From Blasia pusilla (taxonomy: Eukaryota > Marchantiophyta > Marchantiopsida > Blasiales), in contig CM114272.1 in assembly GCA_050084515.1 (NCBI GenBank), forward strand, positions 31,186,001 to 31,250,000: DNA of 64,000 nt, read 5' to 3'. The stretch's first letter is position 1, and the number at the start of each line of letters is the position of its first letter. The position numbers were made by a program, and so were the translations under genes. The notes beneath the pieces are model-generated. The model was not told the DNA's origin. It searched no databases and saw only the letters and a program-made list of their open reading frames with translations. Of this stretch, positions 45,030-57,675 are shown piece after piece.

Positions 45030-45365
45030 TAGAGATACAAAGTTGATCGATGAGCAGATGAGGTTAATGGATATAGAAGGCGGATTTTTTGAAGTGGAGG
45101 ATGGGACGCATGGATGGACGGAGTTAATGAATGATCTGATAGTGTTAATGGATGAGGACGTAGTTGATGGACAAATGGAGAGTGGGGTGTGTAGACGGAA
45201 AAAAATGATGGATGGAGAGATGGGGTTGATGGATGGAGTGTGGATGGAAAAACAATGTTAATGGACGGATGGGAGGTGGGAGGGATCCGGATGGAGGGTG
45301 TAGCGTATGGACGGAGATTGCGAATAAAGGGATGAACAAATAGGTGGAGGATGGGATATATGGGT
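45030..45365. repeat. GATGG-rich degenerate simple repeat
   Basis: About 330 bases built from GGATG, TGGAT, GATGGA and GGAGG units. It is the reverse-complement type of the tract at 5868-6080. The 144-codon minus-strand frame, rich in Pro, His, Ser and Leu, is a product of the repeat. Confidence 0.75.
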
Positions 45366-45552
45366 GGATATAAATGTTTTGTCATTCTTTTGATGTCATT
45401 AAATCACTTGTCATGTCATCTACAGGATATGGTAATTATTATAATATGGCTCCCCTTTTCATATCATGTAGCAAACCATGCTAATCATTGGAACGATTTG
45501 GAATATGTGACTCGGTTTTTATGTCTCTATGAATAATTATTCATTTTAGTGA

Positions 45553-45579
45553 TGTATGGTACGCTCCGCGTACCATACA
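45553..45579. other. Perfect 12-bp hairpin with 3-base loop
   Basis: TGTATGGTACGC is followed by TCC and its exact reverse complement GCGTACCATACA. It is isolated in AT-rich DNA. Confidence 0.8.
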
Positions 45580-46684
45580 GTGCAAGTACACGAGCCATTC
45601 TCACTTTATGATTGCATGGACTTGCTATTCCTGACCCACTCTTGGAACCCTCCTCCGCCTCTCCTTGTGTCTACCGGATGGAGAGTCCCTAGCTCCCATC
45701 CTAGATGTTATTTCCGGGTAGGGTGTTACTCTCACCCCTATTTAGAGTAGTGTGAAAATAGTATATTGTCTCATTAATGGAGCCTTTTCTGTCACGAATT
45801 CTGGAAAAACAACATGCGTTCCACATGGTAAAGTGCTAGGAGTAAGAAGGTAGTGCGAGATGCAACACTAATGACTCGTGGAGTAGAGTTGGCTTTGATT
45901 GGAGATGGTATGCAACTGCTCCAATTGTGGATCGAGGGCATGCTAGATCTGGGAAGTATATTATGTTGAGCCCTTCTTGAGATTCGGAAATATTTAAGGC
46001 AAAGAAGTTTTTTGGTCAGATTGTGCATCATGTGTGTAATCTACATATGCTTGTGTGTGATATGTGGATGGATATTGGACTAGCCACCAACATTTTTTAG
46101 GCCCTCCAAAATGCCATTATGTTTGAGTTTTGGAATGGCTTTAATATTTTTTCGGAGTGTATGGAGATTGTGATCAACATGTTCTCTTTGGATCGATGTC
46201 ACCACATGAAAATAATAGTATGCACGCAGGGCAATGCGGAAGGCATGAGCATTGGTTACACCAAAATCCAATTATACAATATGGCCTTGTGGGTGTCCTT
46301 CCTATGGAGGGAGCAAGGTTGCATAGAACAAACATGTGTAACGGGTATCCCACCTGGGTTTTATTGATACCCTGGCGGCTTGTGCAGGCTTAGAATGCGG
46401 GAATAGATGCGGGCTCAAATTAAAGGAGGTTGGCAGGGATCGGCTTGCAGGTAGCCCGCACTAGCCTGTAGCTAAGCCTTCATAAGGTAGGTAGGGTGGG
46501 GTTGGCCCGCAACGAGCCCGTAGAGCAAGTTGGGCTCGCAAGGCCCTGTGAGGGCTTAGGGCAGGCCGGTGCAAGCTACGAAACAGGTGGCAAGAATAGG
46601 TGACAAGTTCCTAGATTTGGTGCAGGTTGGCCGAGTCCTGGTCAACTTTGCGGGCGGGGCAATCGTGGGTGCAAGTCGTAGGTA

Positions 46685-46790
46685 CCCATGCCCGCACGGA
46701 CATGTCTGTCTTAGGGATGGAGGTAAATCCAGAGATATGGACATGTTTGAGGACACGGAATTTTTTTGTGTGCAACATTGGGAGGGAGTA
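46685..46790. mobile_element. MITE-like element, partial copy 3
   Basis: Contains GCACGGACATGTCTGTC, TGGACATGTTTGAGGACACGG and an end GTGTGCAACATTGG, matching the right end of copy 1 (TTTTTGTGCAACCATG). The left end is not evident. Confidence 0.4.
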
Positions 46791-46860
46791 CTAGTGGATA
46801 CCAACAAGAGGCCCATGGAGAGAGTGGGTGGATCGACAACGATTGATGGAGGTACATTGT

Positions 46861-46968
46861 TTACTCCTTAAGATTTGGACGGCCGTGAGCTATAGTTATA
46901 GCTCACGGCCATCCAAATCCTAAGGAGTAAGAACTATAGCTCACCGCCATCCAAATCTTAAGGAGTAA
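46861..46968. repeat. Three-armed foldback repeat (35-bp units)
   Basis: Unit 1 (46861-46895) is inverted against unit 2 (46896-46930) with three mismatches and no loop. Unit 3 (46934-46968) is a direct copy of unit 2 and differs from the reverse complement of unit 1 at two positions. The shared core is CTATAGCTCACGGCC(A/G)TCCAAAT then CTTAAGGAGTAA. Unit 1 can pair with either of the others. The high identity suggests a recent or conserved structure. It could be the tip of a DNA element or give a hairpin transcript. Confidence 0.9.
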
Positions 46969-46969
46969 G

Positions 46970-48449
46970 ATTCCTAGCGACTAGTTGGAAATCCAAAAAG
47001 TATGGATCATTAAGTTGTGCCCCATGGGATATCTTTGGGCGCTGGATCTTCTACAAGTCTAGTGTAGCCCCACATGCAAGGCACATTAGATGCACACTAT
47101 TGGCATAGGTAGGATTTGCAGCAATAATGCTAATGGCATCTTACAACATTTTTGTACAAATTTTGTCTATTTAAAGATTTCATCTTGGTTATATTATTCA
47201 GCCTATTTGATTGAAATATCACAAGAATTAAGAGGAAATCTTTTGCAATCATGAAATAAGATCCAAAATTTGTGAATGAAAATTTTTACAAGCCATTTTG
47301 AGTCTTATTGCAAACCAATTGTGTATCAAACTTGTATTCATATCGTAAAATTGCAATTTACGTGCAAGCTCATCGCAAGCCAATTACGGACCAACTGTGA
47401 CTAGACTATGAGTGTTAGAAAGAGTTACTTTAAGTTGCATCGTAATCGCTAATTACAAGTCTAATTCTCAAATTTTTGAATGAATTTCAAGTGTAGGATT
47501 TTCAAATTTGAGATTCCAATGCAGTTATATTGTGAATGATTTTGGCTAAGGTACGGATTACAAGACTTGCAAATTGGCTATGAATTTTGTAGTGTTTATT
47601 GCTTTCCTCATCACTCTATATACTACAAAATCATATAAATACCTACTTATAACTTATCTCCTCCTAATAGCTACAAGTAATTATGATGTGGCTTGGAAGG
47701 TCTTTCATATAAATTTGGAAATAGCTTTAACCCATATGATACTAGAGAGAAAAGAAAAGAAAAATTCATGGATGCAAAGATAAGCATGTGAGGTGAGTGT
47801 TTTGAATTAACTATAGAGAACTCTTGGAACACTAAAGGGGAGTGGGAATAATTGGACATGTGTATTTTATACTTTCTAAATTGCACTTGCAATGTTAAAA
47901 TTAAATACTCACATAAGATGTTCTCGAGTTAATAATTGCAAATATCTATAAGTCACTTATGAGTATCTATACTCACAACTTTTTCCAAGAATGCTTACAA
48001 AATTGGTACCATTGCTCAAAATAAAGTAACAATAGCATTTACAAGTATTCCTTCAAAATACCATTTTATGAGTCCAAAAGAACTAGAAAACAATGTGATT
48101 TTCGACTTGCACTTACAACTTTGCAAGTATTTATATTCATAAATTACTTGCAAGAGGCTCATACATTTTGAATTGACAAAAATTATTGCTATGGGATGGT
48201 ATATCATTCTGTATATCCACTGCCAAGTTAAGATAGTGATCCTTAAGATTCTCTAGAGGACTTGATGTGCAAGTCACAAGTATGCTTGGATACTCAAGAA
48301 GTATGCAAGTAGCGCTACCCATACGTGAAAATCCTATTAAGCAAAGCATACTACCAATTGTGTCTAAGCATAGTAATTATTATTGTACAAAAAGAGTCAA
48401 ATCAAAATTTAGTAAGATTTCATTACTTGTTTAACCATTTCCAATACTT
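46970..48449. other. AT-rich spacer without recognised genes
   Basis: No supported gene or repeat boundary. Confidence 0.45.
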
Positions 48450-48454
48450 AGAGC

Positions 48455-49230
48455 GCCATGGGAAAGAGTAGCTTTGGATTTCGTTTTTAGTTAACCTAAA
48501 TTGAATTAGTCAAATTTGATCATAACATCGGTAGATCACTTTTTTAAGATAGAAGTTTTCATTCTAATTCGAGACAATCTCACATAAAAGTTGGAAGAAG
48601 TTCATATTTTCTTTGTTATTATTGCATGTGTTTAGATACATATTGAGGCTTAGAAAGAGAGTTAGTTTGTGATCAAAACACTAAGTTGATCTCCCAATTT
48701 TGGATTTCTTTTGTTTAAGAATGTGGAGAAGGATTTAGCTTTAAGTTTAGGTTATTACTCAAACATAGTAAGTAGGAATGGTATATTTAGCACTTGAGGA
48801 GTATTTCCAAAATTATATTTGGTACATCATATCAATTGGGTGAATAACTTGTGAATGGAAAAGCTTACATATAATAACTTAACTCATTGGACAATGGGGT
48901 ATACACTATTCTTATTGGTGATTGAGTTTAATCCAAGAAGTCCATTGTGGTTTAAGGAACTAGTTGCATTTCAAGAGAAGATCTCCATCCAGATAGTGAA
49001 AGACTTATGACAAAGAAGCTTTCATGTGCACATAATTAGAATGTGCTCGATTTGAGTACAACTGGGAAGAAAATGTTCATAGGCAAGATGCCATTTAGAT
49101 GTGACGTTTGAATTTAAGGATCTTGTTTGGCTAATGGCTCATTGCTAAGGACTCATTTGTCACTTCCAATCTTATTGAAGAAATGATTTCAAGATGTATG
49201 CAACCCTATGATATTTTTGCTTGATCATTC
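48455..49230 (+). pseudogene. Decayed Ty3/gypsy integrase and tail
   Basis: Heavily mutated but collinear with a Ty3/gypsy integrase. PWERVALDFVF at 48456 matches the usual PWE..SMDF block. DQNTKLISQFWISF near 48671 matches DRD.KF.S.FW. Then FEFKDLVWL near 49110 matches the F..GDLV block after the integrase core, and TGKKMFIGKMPF precedes it. Many stops and frameshifts lie between. The HPQTDGQTE block is not recognisable. This shows a Ty3/gypsy insertion once lay here; reverse transcriptase was not found upstream. Confidence 0.6.
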
Positions 49231-52130
49231 ATATGTACTTAGTTATGAGTTTATCAAATTATTTAAGAAAAATTTCATCAATTTTTCCTTAAGCATTTCT
49301 ATTCAAACATATAACAATCCATGGTATAATAAATTTGAAACGCGTATTAAAATTGAGGTAGTATTATTGAAAGGGTTAGCTCTTGAAATTTTATTAAAAA
49401 AGATGATTGCAAAGTGTTATTTTTTCAAAACTTTCTTTGATTTGACCAATTTTTCTCCTCTATTTGTTTGAAATTCCTTTCAAATGCATAGGAACTTCAA
49501 ATTAATGATCTCTTAGAAAGGCACACATCACTTATACTAAGCTCACTTTAATCTAAACTAGTTAAATGGTGCATGCCATGCAAATAAAGAGACGTATTTA
49601 CCAAAATTAAAGAAATGATGAAAACATCTAAATATTTTTAAATAAAAAATATTCAAAATAAATTTTTTATCTAATAAATGGCATCAAATATATTTATTTT
49701 GAAAGAAATATGGCCTCACTCAATCATTTAAATCTTTAATCCATAATTAAACTAGTATACGATTGAATTCTCTTTACATGAATTTTTCTTTTAAAATTTT
49801 GTGTGAGTGATAAGAGAAAAGTGAATAGGAAAAGTTTGTCTAAAAATTAGGGAGAAGCAAGAAGAAAATTTTCTCCAATACTAATATCCAATTTTTTAAA
49901 ATGACAAAATAATATAAAAATATTCATATGATACAGAAAAGAAATAATAACACTCAACAAAAAATGCTAATACAAAAGTGAAAAATTTATAATACAAGAG
50001 TGAACACGGAGGTATTAAATGCAACTTTATAATACATTCGCCTCGATACACAATGAAAATTTAATTGGAATATATCCCCATTTCAATTGAACTCCAATTT
50101 GATAAGGAGCATTCTACAATCTCTACACTTTCAATCAACTTAGTTGAAGTTAGCTCCAAGGGAATAAGAGTAAGTGTAATCATGGGAAGTAAGAATGCAA
50201 ATTAATGGCTAGTATTAGGGGCTATAAATATTACAAAGATGAAAAAAATTGTAATGAATTTTTCACCTACAATTTAGATCAAAAATTTTGTTAAAAGAAT
50301 TTATTTTGTTTTTTGAAAATTAGAGCTGGTTCTACTAAATCGCTCACACGACTCCTTAATTACAAGAAAATGGAAAGAAAATAAACCTTCTGCGAAGAAT
50401 TACCATTCCCATTAAACATATACACTAATTTGAGGATGAATTGTTTGGCACATGTCACTCCAAAATCCATTTCATGTGTTAATTTGGAGATCATATGAAA
50501 AAATTAATGAGGAATGACATTAAAACATGAATTATTGAGTAGGGATCCGTGCATAGCACAATCTTTTACAGGTCCCTCTAATCTATATTATACTTGGAGG
50601 AGGGAATCTAAAACGACGACAACTTCAAAGTTGGGACATGTGTCATTTCGAGTTAAAAAATTTATGACACATGACATATATATATATATACATCCCTGAC
50701 TTGCGGGTCCTAATTAGATTTGTTAAATAAATATCATTTTTCTTAAAACAATATATTCCTCATAAAATCATTTGCATATAGAAACACGTGAAAGTTTTTT
50801 TCTTTCTTTCAAACAAAACTTGTTACATCCGCACGATTCTCCATTCATATGAAATCGAATATTCTGTCTCGTGGAATCTTATGTCCACACCGAATATTTT
50901 CGGGGAACAACATATAGGGCACCCGCAAAGTTGGAGCGTAAACGGAACCTTTAAGCTAAAGGAGCAACATTTGGAAACTCAGAAATTTCTGAATTTATAA
51001 TAAAGTGATAGTAATAATATTGCCACTTGGGAGGGGACGAATGATCGCTGCCGTCGTCCGTATGACATAAAAGCCGCAGTTTTAGGGCGCATTTAAAAAC
51101 AGCACGGACCCACCAACAAGCCCCAAAATCTTCAAAAGCTTTTTCCCGGCATTATTTTTATAGCCTTTTATTCTAGCTCATCATTAAATGTGTCGATAAA
51201 TAAATATTTTTCTGATAAAAAAAGGGAAGGAATTTTATTATTCTTCTTTTCTCTTTTTTCTTTCAATTTTATCTATTTGATGAGAGGGGAGTAGATGACG
51301 AAATACTAATATTAGTAGTGAAGACATTATATCCATTCCTCATATTAAAATGTTGCCATTCTCTACATCTTTCTCTTATGAAAAGGAATTAGGTGGGTGT
51401 TATTGACCTTACATCATATATTCCATCTTGGAGGTATTTGCTCACAAGGTCTATGGACAAACATTTTTTCTTTTCTTTTGTCGTGCCCTTGTCGCAAACA
51501 GAAGACTCACAATGGTCTAAAGCTCCCATATTTTTTTTTGTCCTAGCATGCGCAATTCATTGACGGGTTCTGTCAAGAAAATATTTGTCCATCTTGTTCC
51601 ATCTCATGGGGCTAGGTGTGGTGTCACCCGTTCTTCATAGTTTGTTGCATTTGTGAAATATTTTGTCATGGTCCTTCCTACATTCTTCGTCCTTCCCGAT
51701 GACATTCCTTGTGAAGGTGAGATCTTGTGTGAAGCATGGGGATTTCATGACCTTGTTTCTCTGGTCTTCCCTTTTTAAAATAAATTTTCCATTTGGTTTT
51801 TTCTTATGGGAATGTCTTGTGTTGTCGAGCTTTGCAAATGACGCATTTTGTTGTCTTGGACACACAAGTTGCATGATTCTTTCAGCCAAAAAAACTAGTG
51901 TATGAGTACTTATTGCGCACCCTCTCACGGAGATTGTGTGTTTTGGCTCAAAAGCTCACGTATTGTTAGCTTTTGGGCTTCTTTTTGCTTCAAGGTTCGT
52001 GTCACGTGGCTCAAGGAGCGTATCTAAGAATACCATCGCGTGTTCTTTGTATGTTCCAGCAAAAACTCATGTGTTTTGGTGAAATCTACAACCCCATTTT
52101 CTAGTGATACTAAGAAAAGGACAAGGGTTG
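49231..52130. other. AT-rich spacer without recognised genes
   Basis: Nothing supported except a TA dinucleotide tract. GC content rises slightly near 50.8-51.1 kb without a recognisable gene. Confidence 0.45.
50676..50691. repeat. TA dinucleotide repeat
   Basis: Eight TA units in AT-rich DNA. Confidence 0.85.
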
Positions 52131-52261
52131 GTTTGAGGTACTTTTTTCCCCGATCGGATGGATGACCCAAATTATGGGGAACTTAGGAGATGATTCGTTA
52201 AGTAGTCAAGAAAATTGAAGAAAAGATCTTGGAAAATAGTGGACTCTTTATTTGATGAGTT

Positions 52262-52273
52262 CCCCCCCCCCCC
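52262..52273. repeat. C12 homopolymer
   Basis: Twelve C residues in a row. Such runs are prone to length errors in sequencing. Confidence 0.85.
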
Positions 52274-52737
52274 TTATTGCCTTCAAACTCGGCCCTTCTA
52301 AGTCGCTCTAGACCAACGACCCAAATTCTGGCGATGGTTTCATTTCTCATAACGACGTGTGCCATATTTGCGAATCCACCACTTGCGATTGGTGGAAGGA
52401 AAGATAATACGGTGGGCACTTTTCGTGAGGTGGAAAAGAAGGGAATTGTGATGGAAGCTGGGTGGGCGTCATTAAGTTGGTGCGAAAGTCCAAAAGAAAT
52501 CGGGTCCTCTAAAGGGCTGGCAGCAATTGCGTTGGTGTGAACGAGTTCCTTGCCATTACGAGAAAAGGTGGAGAAACGGACTGAATCCGATTTATGGGAT
52601 GAACCTCCTCACCTCAACAACACATGTCATTGAGCGCCTCATGCATATCATCGTTTTGCTATTAATGCCACTTTTCCTCCAACTCTCTTTTGGAGGCGAG
52701 TGGGGCATTCCAACAGCCCCAATTTGCAGCCAAACGT

Positions 52738-52990
52738 CATGAGTGCCACCACTTTTGGAGAGGAGTGTGAGTCTCCACCACTTCCAAAACCCCATGAATG
52801 CCACTTTCTTCCTCCTCGCTCCCTTTCATCGTCTCTCATGAGGTGCTCCCCACCCCCCCTCCCAAAAAAAAACCTACGAATCATACTTTTATTCCCTCCA
52901 AGATTCTTAAGGAGGAACGTGAGCTCCCACTTCCGAAAACCATGAATGCCACCACTTTTGGAGGAGTTTGAGCTTATTTTCCACGACTTC
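52738..52990. repeat. Duplicated ATGARTGCCACCACTTTTGGAG segment
   Basis: ATGAGTGCCACCACTTTTGG at 52738 returns as ATGAATGCCACCACTTTTGG at about 52942, each followed by GAGGAG-TGTGAG or GAGGAG-TTTGAG and then a CCAC-CTTCC segment. The period is about 204 bp. A shorter relative (CCCATGAATGCCACTTT) lies between them. This suggests an old tandem array. Confidence 0.6.
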
Positions 52991-52999
52991 CACGTACTT

Positions 53000-55959
53000 C
53001 CAAAAAACCCCCTATCCCACTTTTCTCTCTTCCAAGCCTCTTGCATCTTTTATATATATATGAGAGAGAAGAGGCCAAGTGCAAGTATGGAAGAAAACAA
53101 ATATTTTTTATTCCTACTTCATGATGAGGTGCGTTGCTTTTGGACTTGCACTTCAACGTTTGAATGATCGAAATTAAAGTCGGATTGGGGAATGTCGAGC
53201 TTGTGATACAGGAGCGCATTACAATGGAGCAATACATACTTCCAATACATTGGAGCTCGAATGAGTGGGACTTCACACCTTTTGAAGGTCGTTTAATTAT
53301 ATGTGTGTGCGCGCGTGCATTGACCTACTCCACTAGGAGAATGTCAAACTCATGTTTTTAATTGCTTGCTACTTCATAAACAAACGATTTCGTCTTCCTA
53401 TGTCTAACAATGAGTATAATATAATATAAATGAGGGCAATTTTCTTCTCCTTCCTATTATTATTATTATGGCATATTGACTTCTTGCCAATAAGTGATGA
53501 TCAAGAAAGCTACGGAATAGGAGGGAGAAGAGCCACATCATGTTCATGACATGATTTTGGAGCCCACTATGTCACTTTCATAGGTGGAGAAGAGGGAGAG
53601 GGTGGGGAAGATTTCACATATGGGGCACTTCATCTATATTATTTTTGGAGAAAAGTCACTCTAAATTGGCCATATCTTTCACATTGGTCACGTGTTTTCA
53701 TATTTCATCTTTGATGTCGTCTACCTTTGATCCATTTAACGATCTATATTTCAAATATGTGTGAATTCACATCTCGGAGGAATTCTACATTATATGAGTA
53801 TCGTGCGATGATTTTGCAGAATTAAATAAGAATCTGTATGGCTTTCTATACTCATCATTTTAAACGTCCTAAAAGATGATAGGAATTCTATATCACAAAA
53901 TGAGTATGGGTGACTTTGTTATTTAGATCCAATGAGAAGAGCATCAAATTCCAAATCCATTTTGTACTGTGGAATAATTAAAAGATGTAAAAAAATTTGC
54001 ACTTAATATTGATGCACATTCACTCTAAATTTCCAAAGTTGAAGGTAACGTTCCAATACTTATATATAATCCCATTAAATATTATTATGTATTTTCTAAA
54101 AATGCCCTAGTCCCTTATATCCTTGGAGATTTCTTTCCCCACTCGAACCTCATGCTTCAAGATTTAGGGATTCAATATGGATATCAAGGATATAATGATT
54201 CCAAGAAACATATCACTTGAGGCAATGCACTTTCCCAAAGGCATCTTTCTTGAGTTCTCTTACAACTTCAGACCATCACCCGAAGCTTTAATTTGCAATT
54301 CATCATCACATAGATGCTTCATGAATGCTTCCCTACATCATTATTACCCTTTCCACGACAAAATGGATGATCTCTTTTGTTATGAAACTCCACCCTCTAA
54401 CTAAAGGGCATGAGTGTGATATGAAGAACCTTCTCTTGTTTTGCTTCTAATAGGCCATGTGGGCGAGGAAAAGACATCTAGAAGACTTTTAGAACTTTTA
54501 AAGCTCAACACCATATCAGGAAAAGGTGCAATGGATCCAAGAGGATCGAAGAATCCATCGAACAAGAAACAAGGAGGACTTAAAGAGCTATAAGAATACA
54601 AGGTGACATGGATTGTCACCACAATCAATCGAATTTGAAAAGAAAAGAGAGCATTCTTTGAGAGAATCTCACCAAAATAGAAAAAGAAAATCACCTAAAG
54701 GAATAGAAACTAATCTACGAAAAAGTAGATGTCAACAATAATGTTCTTCATATTTTGAATGCACTTCAAAGCTCAATGATTTTGGCATAATATCAAAATT
54801 ATAGATAAGGTTATCAACGATTGAATAAAATGGTTGCATATAATAAATCGCTAACTTCCTTACGTCGAGGAATCAAGCACACTTTGGATAGAAACAAGGG
54901 TTGGATTATAGTGTTACCAACAACTTGAAGTTTTGTCTTAGTTCCACTGAGCTATGTGTGTGACCGAAGAGAACATCCATTCCCAAGAAAATGAAAGCCA
55001 TAAGAAGCCTAATGCATATATTTATTGCATGCAGGGACAACTTGAACACGACCAACCTAGCCCCCACGAACCAAAAGGGAGGAGTAGGATATCTTAAACC
55101 CATCTCACTCTACCCTGACTCATCAACTGAACCTTATGACCTAGCAATACTTCTTGGTGTTACACATGATGCTTTAGTATTTAGTCATGAAAATATCTTT
55201 TACAATCGGCCCGGATTTTCTGCCCATTCAAGTTGGCCCTACATGCAAGAAATGAATGTAGTGGGTTGTTTATGTTTTGTATGTGTTCAAAGAATTTGGG
55301 TTATTTGACAGATCATGCAAATGAAAGTTCAACCAAATTCAACCAGCCAGCTCCACCACCCTTAGAAAACCAGGGATAGGAAAGAAAGAAGCCATGAGGA
55401 AGACATATGCAAGTTGGAGTTTGAAAGAAAGTAATAGACCTCAACTTAATGCAATGGTTAAAAATTCACGCTTTTAGAATACTCTAATGCCAAACTTCTC
55501 ATGGAATGTATTGTGAGCAACTTTTGACCTTTTTGGCGCTCCTCTCAACGAGGCGTGAGAGATTCTACAAGACCATGGATGCTCGTGTCCAAATTTGTGG
55601 AGTGATCGATAACGCAAAGTAGAAGGTTCTAAATTGGGAGGACGAATACATCCATACATTAGTTAAAAATGGGTCACTTCCAAGCTTCACTCAGGCAAAC
55701 CCTAAACTCTGAACCTCAATGCATCTAAGATAGAGTGGTGGTTCCAAGAAAGGTAATGACTTTTCCGTAAGTAGTGGTGGGCATGCATGAGCTTGACTTT
55801 AGTCTACTTCCATGCCAATGGAAGGCAGTTGTGCGGGATGATTGTTGTGGAGTTGATGTTCAGATTTTTTTTCTCCATTCATCTCTCTTTCCAACCAATA
55901 AATAAATACAAAAAACAAATAAATAACTTTTTTTGCAAATCGAATGCACCTTTTCTCAA
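53000..55959. other. AT-rich spacer without recognised genes
   Basis: Open frames of up to 105 codons (54991-55308) have no familiar features. Confidence 0.45.
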
Positions 55960-57529
55960 TGTATCGTTTAGTGTATCCCTCCCTCACCAACGCTATGGAA
56001 AACTATGTCATTTCCCTCCAAAGATGTTCCACTTCGATTCATTGTAAAGTAGTATTCACCATATGCATGGTCAATCCAAAAGCCAAGCGAATTGGAGTAC
56101 ATATTTGCTATCTTTATTTGCATGCGAAGGGGATGTATGTATGTTGCAGGATTCGGTGAGGAACGCCCATGCAAGATCACGATTACTTCTCTTTTGAAGT
56201 CGAGCGAGTTGGGCTGCACGTTCTCTCGGAAAACTCCATGCGGTCCAAAAGTACCACTTTGACATGCATATATGCATGGGAGGAGCAATGACTCAACCTT
56301 TCCCTCCCAAGTTCCCATGTCCCTCCCCCCCGCCTTCCCAAGGAGAAGGAGTGGGAGTGGGAGTGTCTTGCCCTTCTTTCTACGGGCGATTGCCACCCCA
56401 TCCTTTTCCGTTTTGTATTGCCGCTTTGGTCGAGATCTTCGCGACGCTAACTTTTTGATCTCACTTTCCGCAGATACCCAACCAAAAGAGTCGGCAGAGC
56501 CACAGCCCTTCCATACGAAGAGAGCCGAGTAAGATTGCGAGTCATTATTATTATTTCTAATCCGCGTTCGCTGACGGGGCAGAGAGGGAGGGAGGGTCCG
56601 AGGGAGGTTTGGGAGCATTGATGATGATGGCGTTGTTGCTCCGTGCGTAGGAGAAAAAAACTTACAGGACATCGGAAGTTCGGAAGTAGTACAAGGAGAG
56701 AGGAGAGGGTCCCGGCCCTTCATCGAAACGAGCGCGGGGTGGGAATCGCATGACGGCAAAGCCTAATTCGCTCGCTCGACAAGACGAGATACGGTACAAG
56801 GGAAGAAGATGTCAAGAAGATGATGGTGGTGCACTTTCCCAGATTGTTAGCGCCGGTCCTGATTAGCACGACCTGAGTTGCGTCGCTGTGGAGAGACTCG
56901 GGGAGGGAGGGAGTCTTAGTCGACGCGAGAGACGATGTTCCCAGAGGCTCTGGGAAAGAAAAGCGTAGAAACAGATACAGACGCATGCTTCTACACCCAA
57001 GGCAGAAATCAAAAAGAGCGAGGAGGGAATGAATCGCAACGGATCTCATAACTGTACCGACGAGGAATGTGTGCTCATCGGCGTGCGCAGCCGCGGGGGA
57101 GTGAAGGTGGCACCGCCGTCAGAGCTTTCCCGAGGAATCTGTTCCAGTCATCTTCATCGCGTGCATCTCTAGCAGTGTGAATCTGCGCTGCCCGCTGCGG
57201 CTGATGAGCGCTGCCTGCATCATCTTCCTCAGTAGCTTCCGCAAAGCAGCAGCAACAACAACCAACAACGAAAGACGCTCGCAGGAGGAGAAGAACACTT
57301 TTTTGTTTGTCAGACTCCTCCTCGTTTTTGGGAGCTTTTTCCCTCGGCTCTCCGCCGAGACTTCAATGTCTGCGCACGCTTGCGAGCTCCCGTAAATGCC
57401 TGCGTGCGGGCGTGCGTGCCTTTCTACCGTACTTGTGCACTGGGAACTGTCCCGAGCTTTGTATCGCAGGCGCTCGATGAAGTGTGGTGCCACGCTCACG
57501 TTCGGTACAGGGTCCGGGGAAATTTTTCA

Positions 57530-57675
57530 CGCGAGCCGGTACGTTGCCGGTAATTCACAGCCGTCACCGGTAATCCCGCTTCTGGAACCGATTTTCAGAT
57601 ACCCTAGACAAAGAAACGCCTCTGATTTTAACGGGCTAGGGTTACTCGTAACCGGTAACTCCGGTTCGGTGAAGC
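57530..57675. promoter_or_regulatory. Cluster of CCGGTAA/CCGGTT motifs
   Basis: GCCGGTAC, GCCGGTAA, ACCGGTAA, ACCGGTAA and TCCGGTTC occur within 140 bases, with an ACCG half-site between. Such density in GC-rich flanking DNA suggests binding sites of one factor, but no factor can be named from sequence alone. Confidence 0.35.

Noticed and set aside
44951-45385. 144-codon minus-strand frame rich in Pro, His and Ser
   Set aside because: It is translated simple repeat (GATGG units on the plus strand).
46700-46870. Link between the MITE-like partial copy 3 and the adjacent three-armed foldback as one element
   Set aside because: The foldback arms share no sequence with the ends of the other MITE copies, so they were kept as separate features.
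55968-56759. 263-codon minus-strand frame
   Set aside because: No recognisable domain. It spans the junction from AT-rich to GC-rich DNA and has low-complexity parts, so it looks like a chance frame.
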